From positions 1 to 64,000 of the forward strand of contig NZ_CP014580.1 of NCBI RefSeq assembly GCF_001634365.1: DNA of 64,000 bases. Direction: 5' to 3'. The stretch comes from Paraburkholderia phytofirmans OLGA172 (lineage in GTDB: Bacteria; Pseudomonadota; Gammaproteobacteria; Burkholderiales; Burkholderiaceae). The translations under genes and the position numbers were made by a program. Below the pieces are notes generated by a model. The model saw nothing but the letters and a program-made list of their open reading frames with translations. It was not told the origin of the DNA and searched no databases. Below, in pieces: positions 43,864 to 50,996 of this stretch (position 1 is the stretch's first letter; each line of letters opens with the position of its first letter).

Positions 43864-44331
43864 TCAAATGCTGATGTAGCCGTGGAACGTCCACGGAAGC
43901 CTCATTTGGGAGGGCGGCTGGCTTTCTTCGGCTATGTCCATGCTTAACCCGAAAAAGCCCGGGCTGCCGTCCGACGAAAAGACCGGCACGAAAGAAAAGA
44001 CCCCGTTGATTGTGACCAGAAAGTCGGGGTTAAAACGAGACGGTGCGTAAATCGTCACTTCACGAAAGAACTGCGGTTCCCCCTCGGGCAATCCAGCAGC
44101 TGACATCGTGAGTGGCTGCACAGCATCGTAGTGAGCCGGTAGCTCATAGCGCCGATTTCCCGCTTCAACCAGGTGTGCTGGCGTCAAGGCGAGTTGCACG
44201 CCTGGATAGGGGAGAACGTATGCCGGTTGTGCGACCGGGCCATCGGGTCCCAAAACAAGGGGCGGGTGAGCCCACAAACTCAGAGTCAGCGGACTGGTGC
44301 GCTGCGCAAAATATTCTGCTAGCCAGTTCAT
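43864..44331 (-). CDS. Unknown 155-aa protein in the ppsA operon
   Basis: I do not recognise the family. It starts at ATG 44331 with a strong AGGAGG (MNWLAEYFAQRTSPLTLSLWAHPPLVLGPDGP). Rich in Pro, aromatic and Leu residues, with beta-strand-like segments (FFREVTIYAPSRFNPDFLVTINGVFSFVPVFSSDG). No cysteine, signal peptide or membrane segment. It is the first gene behind a perfect FNR-type promoter and 167 bp ahead of ppsA, which suggests a role in low-oxygen metabolism (inference). Confidence 0.7.
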   Translation of the reverse strand: MNWLAEYFAQRTSPLTLSLWAHPPLVLGPDGPVAQPAYVLPYPGVQLALTPAHLVEAGNRRYELPAHYDAVQPLTMSAAGLPEGEPQFFREVTIYAPSRFNPDFLVTINGVFSFVPVFSSDGSPGFFGLSMDIAEESQPPSQMRLPWTFHGYISI

Positions 44332-44519
44332 GTCAACCTCCTGGTAGTGCATCGTTTCAACAACGCGCACGCTGTGCCTGCACGACGTTCAGAAGTAGTG
44401 CAAACACGTCATTCCCGAAAGGCGGACGAATTCTCAGTGGGCCCGGATTAAAGGGCCTGCGCGATAGTCGATCATTCCGCCTCTCGATGTCTCCGCGTAG
44501 TCTTGTCTAGCGTTATTTC

Positions 44520-44560
44520 AATATATGTGATTGCTTTTGCTGCCAGTTGATGTGCATCAA
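44520..44560 (-). promoter_or_regulatory. FNR/ANR-type promoter of the unknown gene-ppsA-pfkB operon
   Basis: Perfect consensus box TTGAT-GTGC-ATCAA (44547-44560). On the minus strand 21 nt separate it from TATATT (44525-44520). It is the best match in the window to the FNR consensus and the best -10. Confidence 0.85.
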
Positions 44561-44636
44561 TCCCGCTGGGACTACGGCTGAGACAGATAGGTGCGCCGCA
44601 AACCAGGCACTGGCCGGTGATCTGGGCGTGACGATT

Positions 44637-45653
44637 TCAATCACGTCGCGGGCGGAAAATCAGCCAGGCGGCAACACAGGTCAGCAGCACAGCAATCAGC
44701 GCGACGATCCAGAATCCGTGGTTGTCGTATTTCAAGGGCAAGCCGCCTATATTCATGCCCAACAAACCGGAGATCAGGTTGACCGGTAACGCGATAACCG
44801 TGACAGCGGTGAGGATCAGCACGCTGCGGTTAGTGTGCTCGGCGACCCGGTCGGCGATTTCCTCTTCGAGCAACTTGATACGCTCCTGGAGTCCGGCCAT
44901 GTCCCGCAATGTCAGGGAAAACTCCTCTGCGGATTGTCTGAGCGATTGCGCGTCTTCTTCCAGCACCCAGTTCGGCGGTCGGCTGACGAGGCGGAAAAGC
45001 GCGGCGGGTTCAGGTGCCAGCAGACGGCGCAGGCGCACCAGATCGCGGCGAATGCCGCCGAGGCTCGACCGGGTTGGCAGTCTGCCGGCGAGCAGCGTTT
45101 CATCCACGTCGTTGGCGGCCTGCGCTGCCGTGCGAACAATGCTGATAAGTACATCGGCCTGTTCCTGCAACAGATGGATCAGGAGAGCCATCGGGCTGCG
45201 GAAGGTTTCCCCCGCCTCGACCGCCTGTCTTAACTGGCTGACTGAACGCAGCGGGGAACTGCGCACGCTAATGAGACAACGTACGCCGACGTTCACCCAC
45301 AACGTCGCGACCTTGAGCGGCTTCTTCCGCTCAAGGTCGTACTCGACATCGTTAAGGACGGCGATGAGGGTCTGGTAGACGTGCGTAATTCGTGTCGAGC
45401 GAGAGCCTTCCCTAAGGGTATCGCCAAACGCTTCGGGTAGTTGCACATGTTGCAGTGGCCAACCCTGCAGCACGGTAGGGATGTCGTGAAAATGCAGCCA
45501 GATGAATTCCGCACTGCCTTCGTCACGATGCTTTAACCATTCGACGGCTGTGTTCGCGTCGATCTCGCGGCCCACGCCGTTCCCCGAGAACAGATAGCCA
45601 CGGTCCAAAGGGAAATGATCAGTGTTTTGCACCGACAGAAGTTCGGTGGCCAT
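44637..45653 (-). CDS. zntB: CorA/ZntB-family cation transporter
   Basis: 338 aa. A large N-terminal cytoplasmic domain (FIWLHFHDIPTVLQGW; VATLWVNVGVRCLISVRSSPL) is followed by a long helix (AGLQERIKLLEEEIADRVAEHTNRSV) and two C-terminal membrane helices with the GMN signature at 299-301 (SGLLGMNIGGLPL). GMNIGG is the form common in ZntB rather than Mg2+ CorA. ATG 45653 follows directly on the chaB stop (TGAATG), so translation is coupled. Confidence 0.9.
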   Translation of the reverse strand: MATELLSVQNTDHFPLDRGYLFSGNGVGREIDANTAVEWLKHRDEGSAEFIWLHFHDIPTVLQGWPLQHVQLPEAFGDTLREGSRSTRITHVYQTLIAVLNDVEYDLERKKPLKVATLWVNVGVRCLISVRSSPLRSVSQLRQAVEAGETFRSPMALLIHLLQEQADVLISIVRTAAQAANDVDETLLAGRLPTRSSLGGIRRDLVRLRRLLAPEPAALFRLVSRPPNWVLEEDAQSLRQSAEEFSLTLRDMAGLQERIKLLEEEIADRVAEHTNRSVLILTAVTVIALPVNLISGLLGMNIGGLPLKYDNHGFWIVALIAVLLTCVAAWLIFRPRRD

Positions 45654-45887
45654 TCAATCCTCCATCTTGCCGGGGCGCGGGTCGCGCGGCATCCATGTAT
45701 CGGCTTGTTTGACGTGTGAGCGCTTAACCGCCGTCCATGCAATCCGATGAGCGATTTCTTCCTGACGTGACTCTCCGGCATGCGCTGAATAGGCCACGTT
45801 GAACGCGTTGCGATAGATATCCTGCGCATGCCCGGGAAGATGATTGCGTAAGGGCGCAGGCAGATCGGCATTGAAATAGTAGGGCAT
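45654..45887 (-). CDS. chaB: ChaB-family protein
   Basis: 77 aa, close to the 76 aa of E. coli ChaB. The ChaB domain reads MPYYFNADLPAPLRNHLPGHAQDIYRNAFNVAYSAHAG and EEIAHRIAWTAVKRSHVKQADTW. ATG 45887 gives the family's MPY start; the open frame reaches up to 46013 across the promoter. ChaB is named as a regulator of the cation antiporter ChaA, but its function is not well established. Here it is coupled to a ZntB-type transporter. Confidence 0.85.
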   Translation of the reverse strand: MPYYFNADLPAPLRNHLPGHAQDIYRNAFNVAYSAHAGESRQEEIAHRIAWTAVKRSHVKQADTWMPRDPRPGKMED

Positions 45888-45937
45888 CGGCGTGCGGGGA
45901 AAGGCAGGGTATCCCCGATGCGGGTTGAGGTACAACC

Positions 45938-45979
45938 AGACTAGGTTTAGCGCAGAGGCTAGGGATTGACATGTATCAA
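45938..45979 (-). promoter_or_regulatory. FNR/ANR-type promoter of chaB-zntB
   Basis: Box TTGAC-ATGT-ATCAA (45966-45979) with -10 TAGTCT on the minus strand (45943-45938). The spacing is 22 nt, one more than in the other promoters of the island. Confidence 0.7.
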
Positions 45980-46067
45980 CCTCCAGAGATCGGTCCGCCC
46001 GGCTAACATCCACTGTGCACGCGAGATTCGTTCATCATCCAGTCGAAGTCGCTGGTGCGGTATCTGC

Positions 46068-46108
46068 TTGACATGGGTCAAGAGCCTGGGCCTTGAGCGG
46101 GCTATCGT
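46068..46108 (+). promoter_or_regulatory. FNR/ANR-type promoter upstream of the DHH gene
   Basis: Box TTGAC-ATGG-GTCAA (46068-46081), 21 nt, then TATCGT (46103-46108). It is divergent from the chaB promoter about 90 bp away. Confidence 0.7.
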
Positions 46109-46379
46109 GCAGGGAGACATGCACCGCAGGCAGGATCGGAATCTAAGGAGACTACGGTGACGAACTCGACGAACCGTAGTTTGCTCCTGGTTGCGTTCGC
46201 CGTATGACCTGCGCTTTGGAATCGGTCACGCCCGGCGCGGCCGGTCGGGGAAGGGCGACGTGCTCAATTCCCGATCGCTCGCAGAACTGCGGCCATTGCT
46301 GGCGCGCACGCTCAGCGTCGCGGAATCGACCTGACACAGCCACGGTGTGGCGACCCCAATTCGTAATCGGTGAAAGTGC
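46109..46379 (+). other. Leader region before the DHH gene
   Basis: After the promoter comes AGGAGA and a GTG (46157) that opens only 16 codons (MTNSTNRSLLLVAFAV, stop). In another frame, sequence to 46333 (YDLRFGIGHARRGRSGKGDVLNSRSLAELRPLLARTLSVAEST) looks coding but has no start. This could be a small leader peptide followed by a frameshifted remnant. No family is recognised. Confidence 0.3.
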
Positions 46380-47372
46380 ATGAAGCATTTCGATGTGTTC
46401 AACGGTGACGCCGACGGAATCTGCGCGCTGCACCAATTGCGTCTCGCTAAGCCATTGCGGTCCTTGCTGATCACGGGTGTTAAGCGCGACGTGACGCTCC
46501 TCAGCCGCGTTCCCATCAGACGGGGCATATCGGTGACGGTATTGGACATCTCTCTCGAAACCAATCGAACCGCGTTGCTTGCATTGCTTGAGCATGGCGT
46601 CAAGGTTGAATACTTCGATCATCACTTTGCCGGCGTGATTCCCGAACATTCTGACCTGAGCACGTACATCGAGACGACACCCGATATCTGCACGAGCATG
46701 CTCGTGGACCGTCATCTGGGAGGACAGCACCGTCTCTGGGCTATTGTTGGTGCCTATGGCGACAACCTCGCGCACGCGGCACAAACACTTGCCGCTAGCA
46801 GCAGGCTCCAACCTGGCCAGGTCGAACAACTGCGTGAACTGGGAGAAGCGATCAATTACAACGCCTATGGAGACTGTGAGGCGGACCTCCTGATCCCACC
46901 TGCGAGACTTTACGAAACGCTGCGCGCTTATGCCGACCCATTCCAGTTCGTGGAGAATGAGCCGATTGTGCGGGCGCTGTGCGACGCAAGAAGGCACGAC
47001 ATGGAACTGGCGCTGGGACAGTATCCCACTGCTGTCCTCTCTGGCGGGTCAATGTATGTGTTGCCCAATGAGGGATGGGCTCGAAGGGTGCGGGGCAGTT
47101 TCTCCAACTTTCTGGCGAGAATATCACCTGATCGTGCTCATGCCGTCCTTACCGTGGATGTGCAGGGCGACTATATGGTGAGCGTGCGTGCGCCGCTCGC
47201 CAATCCTTACGGCGCGGACGAGTTATGCAGACGGTTCGCAAGTGGCAGCGGCCGGGTCGGCGCGGCCGGCATTGGTCGGCTTCCGCATGATCGCCTGAGG
47301 GACTTCATGCACGCGTTCGACCAAGCCTTTGACGGAGGCGTTGCCGTGACCGGCGACACGCCGCCATCCTGA
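46380..47372 (+). CDS. DHH-family phosphoesterase
   Basis: 330 aa. The N-terminal metal-binding motif FNGDADGIC (Asp10, Asp12) and the DHH motif (Asp80-His81-His82 in YFDHHFAG) identify the family. GAYGDN near residue 140 and the late GSGRVGAAGIGRLP resemble the DHHA1-type ending. DHH enzymes cleave phosphodiesters of nanoRNA, cyclic dinucleotides or polyphosphates. The substrate is not deducible here. ATG 46380 with GGTGAAAG upstream. Confidence 0.85.
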   Translation: MKHFDVFNGDADGICALHQLRLAKPLRSLLITGVKRDVTLLSRVPIRRGISVTVLDISLETNRTALLALLEHGVKVEYFDHHFAGVIPEHSDLSTYIETTPDICTSMLVDRHLGGQHRLWAIVGAYGDNLAHAAQTLAASSRLQPGQVEQLRELGEAINYNAYGDCEADLLIPPARLYETLRAYADPFQFVENEPIVRALCDARRHDMELALGQYPTAVLSGGSMYVLPNEGWARRVRGSFSNFLARISPDRAHAVLTVDVQGDYMVSVRAPLANPYGADELCRRFASGSGRVGAAGIGRLPHDRLRDFMHAFDQAFDGGVAVTGDTPPS

Positions 47373-47484
47373 CTGCGTGTCCGTCCACTCGACTACATGG
47401 CCGGAGGCGCTCTCAAGCTCATTCGGCGTGGTAAGTTGCCCACCAGGCTGCAAAGGCAAGCGGACAGCCTCCCGGACTACGCCG

Positions 47485-48105
47485 TCAGTCGTTCTGCTTG
47501 CGCAGGGCATCGCGAAACTGCTTGAGGCGGGCCTGATATTGCTCTGACTCGCCATAGAGCAGGAAGCGCTGGTACCTCGCGTGCGTGCCGAGCACCTTGT
47601 GAGCGTGCTTGATGGGGCACCAGTACTGTTCGGTGCGTGCGGCGATCTCGGTCGCGTAGGCGATGAGCCCGTTGGCATATTCGCAGTACGCGCAGTGGAA
47701 TCTTTCCATAACGTTCAGGTATCGCAATTGCCATCGGTCCATCACGATGTAGTCGGCTCGCCTGACTTTCACCATGCCGTAGATCGGAAAGCAGATCGTC
47801 TGGTAAACGGATAGGCAGATGTCGAGAAATGCAAGTGGGATGATCAGCCCGTAGATGAACGGCGCCGCCACAAAGTTCAGCGGCGCGCTGTCAAGAAGCC
47901 ACCGGCCGATGCTGGTTTTCGACTCCTGATGAAGCTTTCTGACCGCCGCGTCGAACTCGACCCGTTTGCCGCTCACCCGATAGAAGAGCCTGGTTTCCTT
48001 TTGATGCAACTCGGCTCTCAGATCATCTTCCAGTGTGCTGATCTGATTCAGAATATGCTGGATTTTCTTATCCACATCGACTCCGCCGAAGTGAAGAAAC
48101 TGCAT
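47485..48105 (-). CDS. Conserved membrane-associated protein of unknown function
   Basis: 206 aa from ATG 48105, or 196 aa from a GTG at 48075 that has GGAG upstream and may be the true start. An N-terminal amphipathic/coiled stretch (KKIQHILNQISTLEDDLRAELHQKETRLFYRVSGK) is followed by a hydrophobic region of two probable membrane helices (LNFVAAPFIYGLIIPLAFLDICLSVYQTICFPIYG) and a C-terminal part with HCAYCEYANGLIAYATEIAARTEQYWC, a possible metal or redox site. I do not recognise a named family. Its promoter carries an FNR-type box. Confidence 0.75.
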   Translation of the reverse strand: MQFLHFGGVDVDKKIQHILNQISTLEDDLRAELHQKETRLFYRVSGKRVEFDAAVRKLHQESKTSIGRWLLDSAPLNFVAAPFIYGLIIPLAFLDICLSVYQTICFPIYGMVKVRRADYIVMDRWQLRYLNVMERFHCAYCEYANGLIAYATEIAARTEQYWCPIKHAHKVLGTHARYQRFLLYGESEQYQARLKQFRDALRKQND

Positions 48106-48187
48106 GTGTTGCCGGCTGTGCGTCGCTCAGCCTGCTTCCGGTCGATCTTCAGGAACGGCGGGTAACCGAGCACTTGACCGCGACTCT

Positions 48188-48228
48188 AATCTATTGCCCC
48201 CCGCCAACCACCGGTTGATCCAGGTCAA
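48188..48228 (-). promoter_or_regulatory. FNR/ANR-type promoter of the 206-aa membrane protein
   Basis: Box TTGAT-CCAG-GTCAA (48215-48228), 21 nt on the minus strand, then TAGATT (48193-48188). Strong -10 and standard spacing. Confidence 0.8.
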
Positions 48229-48292
48229 CCCCACAGTCATACGCGCGCGACTACCGCCATAATTGGCACGGAAGGTACGATAACCCCACGAA

Positions 48293-48597
48293 GCGCTCAG
48301 CATCACCGATCTCGCTCAGGCGCAGCTTCATGCCGTCCATCCCCTGGCCGCAGCAAGTAAGGCGACGGCCGAACGCGGCATGTCGGTTGACACTGAAATC
48401 GACGAAACAGAACGGGCGGCGGAGGACCTCCCGAGTCGCCTGCGGCGCTGCGTGCGACGTGAGGGTGGCAACCTTGTCGTGATGGGCACGCAAGGCAGAC
48501 GTGGCGTGGGCACGGTCGTGCTTGGCAGCGTCGCCGACCGGTTCCTGCGCATGCCGACTTGCCCAGTCATGCTGATCCGATCCGAGACAGGCCTGTC
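48293..48597 (+). pseudogene. Universal stress protein remnant
   Basis: The frame encodes ITDLAQAQLHAVH, then AERGMSVDTEIDETERAAEDLPSRLRRCVRREGGNLVVMGTQGRRGVGTVVLGSVADRFLRMPTCPVMLIRSETG. This matches the second half of the intact Usp at 38834-39319 closely (IEIDETQNAADDIPSCLERC...). The first half is largely deleted, and the end runs directly into cbpA sequence. Not functional. Confidence 0.75.
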
Positions 48598-49356
48598 ACA
48601 GCGGCCTACGACCGCATGGGCAGCGAGCGGCGCAATGGCCAGGACTTCCAGCCGCCGCCGAACTGGGACGAGGGCTTCGAATTCCGCGGCGCGGGGCAAC
48701 GAGGCCGGCGAACAAGCCGATTTCCACGATCTCTTCGAGAAGATATTCGGCGGCGCGCGTGGCGCGCATCCGCGCATCGGCCTTTCGATGTGCGCGGCGA
48801 AGACCATCACGCGAAGGTACTGATTGATCTCGAAGATTCCTATCGCGGCGCCCAGCGCTCGATTTCGCTGCAAATGCCGGTGATCGATGAACGAGGCCAT
48901 GTTTCGCTAGAAACGCGTACGCTCGATGTATCCATTCCAAAGGGGATTCGCGCGGGGCAGCACCTGCGGCTGAGCGGGCAGGGAGCCGCAGGCGCCACGC
49001 CCGGAACTGCCGGCGACCTCTACCTGGAAATCGCCTTTCGGGAACACCCGCGCTTTCGCGTGGACGGGCGCGACGTCTCGCTCGAATTGCCGGTGGCGCC
49101 GTGGGAAGCGGGCCTCGGCGCGCAGGTTACCGTGCCGACGCCTGACGGTTCGGTCGAGATGACGGTGCCAGCCGATTCTGCCGGCGGCAGACGCTTGCGG
49201 CTCAAAGGCAAGGGCATTCCAGGCAAGCCGCCTGGCGATCTGTATGTGATTCTGAACATCGTGCTGCCGCCGGCGGATAGCGACGCTGCGAAGGCTGCTT
49301 ACGATGCGATGCGGCAGGCGTTCAACTTCAATCCTCGCGCGCACTTCTATCGGTGA
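48597..49356 (+). pseudogene. cbpA: CbpA (DnaJ-like co-chaperone) lacking the J domain, with compensating frameshifts
   Basis: The J domain (about 70 residues with HPD) is missing; sequence begins at its very end (AAYDRMGSERRNGQDFQPPPNWDEGFEF). From about 48700 to 48780 the expected G/F region (EQADFHDLFEKIFGGARGAHP) lies in the neighbouring frame, after which the main frame returns with VRGEDHHAKVLIDLEDSYRGAQRSISLQMP. The two C-terminal substrate-binding domains are complete to AFNFNPRAHFYR. Without the HPD motif it cannot stimulate DnaK. It is fused by deletion to the Usp remnant upstream and overlaps cbpM downstream. Confidence 0.8.
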
Positions 49357-49682
49357 TCATCGTGAAAGAGACGAGTAAAACGACCTATTTGCAAGGGCAG
49401 ATTGTCGACGAGAACGTCGAGTTCACCTTGGTTGAATTGAGCCGGGTGAGCGGGGCATCGGAGGAGGAATTGACGCTCTGGGTGTCGGAGGGCGTGTTTG
49501 AGCCACGAGGCGAGCGACCGCAGGAGTGGCGCTTCAGCGGCGCGGCGCTGCGGCGCGTCCGGACCGCACAGCGGCTGGCACACGATTTTCAGATCAACCC
49601 TCCCGGAGTCGCGCTAGCCCTCGATCTGCTCGACGAGATCGACGCATTGCGCGCGCGCGTGAAGCGCCCTCGTGGAAACTAG
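49353..49682 (+). CDS. cbpM: CbpM-family chaperone modulator
   Basis: 109 aa from GTG 49353, overlapping the cbpA stop; GTG 49362 is an alternative. MerR-like HTH fold: FTLVELSRVSGASEEELTLWVSEGVFEPRGERPQEWRFSGAALRRVRTAQRLAHDFQINPPGVALALDLLDEIDALRARV. CbpM normally binds and inhibits the J domain of CbpA. Since that domain is lost here, the gene is probably an orphan. Confidence 0.87.
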   Translation: MIIVKETSKTTYLQGQIVDENVEFTLVELSRVSGASEEELTLWVSEGVFEPRGERPQEWRFSGAALRRVRTAQRLAHDFQINPPGVALALDLLDEIDALRARVKRPRGN

Positions 49683-49816
49683 GCGAGCCTGTGCGTGATG
49701 TTCTGCTGCACGGCGACCGCCGGGGCCGATCCGAATGATCCGGGCATCAGTCCTGCAAACGCGGAGCTCTGAATCTGAAGTTCGACGCAGCTATTCAGGA
49801 CAATTGCCTGTGTTTC

Positions 49817-50140
49817 CTACCTCTGAGCAAGTTGGGTCGATTGGGCCGCGAAGGCGTCGTTGATAACCAGGTTATACGTTACCTCGCTGAATCCGGGATT
49901 ATCATCCAGCAGTTTTCTCTCCAGGGTTTCGCAATCAGGACGCTTGTCGAGTGCTGCCGAGACATATGCCCGTGCGTCCTGGTTCAGACGGCTGACACGC
50001 GCTATCGCCTCGTCTATTTGTTGCAGGGTCTGGTTCGGGTAGATCTCCGAAACAATGATCGCCCCGGAGGATGATGAAGATCCCAGCGGTGTGTCGACGA
50101 GGCTATGGTTATAGCGCTCGACACGAAAGACACCATCCAT
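49817..50140 (-). CDS. Hypothetical protein, 107 aa
   Basis: It starts at ATG 50140 with AGGGAGAG upstream (MDGVFRVERYNHSLVDTPLGSSSSSGAIIVSEIYPNQTLQQIDEAIARVSRLN). Acidic, soluble, with no cysteine-rich or membrane part beyond one Cys. The C-terminal half looks helical (ALDKRPDCETLERKLLDDNPGFSEVTYNLVINDAFAAQ). Family not recognised. An IS6 element inserted 15 bp upstream has removed its promoter. Confidence 0.6.
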   Translation of the reverse strand: MDGVFRVERYNHSLVDTPLGSSSSSGAIIVSEIYPNQTLQQIDEAIARVSRLNQDARAYVSAALDKRPDCETLERKLLDDNPGFSEVTYNLVINDAFAAQSTQLAQR

Positions 50141-50155
50141 GAACTCTCCCTCTGA

Positions 50156-50996
50156 GGCTCTGGTGCAAATAGCGTGGTCGAAACGGTTACAGTCTCGGGC
50201 CGAACGAGTTTGAGAGCCGACGATGAGTAAGTTTAAGGGTCTGGAGGAGTTGTTCGCGGGGCGCCACTTTGATCGCGAGGTGATCATCCTGTGTGTTCGC
50301 TGGTACCTGCGCTACAAGCTCAGCCTGCGAGATCTGGTGGAAATGATGGCCGAGCGAGGACTGTCGCTGGCGCACACCACGATCTTGCGTTGGGTGAAGC
50401 GCTATTCGCCCGAATTCGTCAAACGCTGGAACCGTTTTGGCACGCCCACCGGTCAGTCCTGGCGTGTCGATGAGACGTATATCAAACTGCGTGGCCAATG
50501 GGTCTACCTTTATCGCGCGGTGGATCGGGCAGGCCAGACAGTAGACTTCATGCTCCGCGCCAAACGCGACGTGGCCGCAGCAAAAGCATTTTTCAAGAAG
50601 GCCATCAAGCATCAGGGCCAGCCCCCGAAAACCATCACTCTCGATGGCTCCGCGGCTTCGCATCGCGCGATTCGTGAGATGAAGGAAGACGGCGTGCTTC
50701 CCGAAGACACCAACGTCCGGTCCTCGAAGTACCTGAACAACCAAGTCGAGCAAGACCATCGCAACATCAAGTCAAGGACGAACGTCATGCTTGGTTTCAA
50801 GCAATTTAAGAACGCCACGATCACGCTTGCGGGCGTTGAATTGATGCATCGCATTCGCAAAGGACAATTTAGCCTCACCCAACTGCGCGTCAAGGATATC
50901 ACTGTGCCTGCGGTTTGGAATGCGGTCCTCTCGGCTCAGTGAGGCATCCTATCAAAACCATCTTGCTCGACAACCTCCGCTATTTGCACCAGAGCC
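50156..50996 (+). mobile_element. IS6-family insertion sequence
   Basis: 841 bp with inverted repeats GGCTCTGGTGCAAATAG (50156-50172) and the complement at 50980-50996. The 8-bp flanks differ (CCCTCTGA against CGCGAGTC), as expected after replicative IS6 transposition with deletion or cointegrate resolution. Its right end lies in the SNF2 helicase gene, whose 3' part is missing. Confidence 0.92.
50223..50942 (+). CDS. IS6-family transposase
   Basis: 239-aa DDE transposase: [46 protein letters not shown], then catalytic segments [22 protein letters not shown] (Asp), [12 protein letters not shown] (Asp) and [25 protein letters not shown] (Glu). Intact. Confidence 0.93.
   Translation: MSKFKGLEELFAGRHFDREVIILCVRWYLRYKLSLRDLVEMMAERGLSLAHTTILRWVKRYSPEFVKRWNRFGTPTGQSWRVDETYIKLRGQWVYLYRAVDRAGQTVDFMLRAKRDVAAAKAFFKKAIKHQGQPPKTITLDGSAASHRAIREMKEDGVLPEDTNVRSSKYLNNQVEQDHRNIKSRTNVMLGFKQFKNATITLAGVELMHRIRKGQFSLTQLRVKDITVPAVWNAVLSAQ

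Noticed and set aside
46152..46997. 281-aa minus-strand open frame
   Set aside because: Overlaps the DHH phosphoesterase on the opposite strand, has no recognised motif and no ribosome site.
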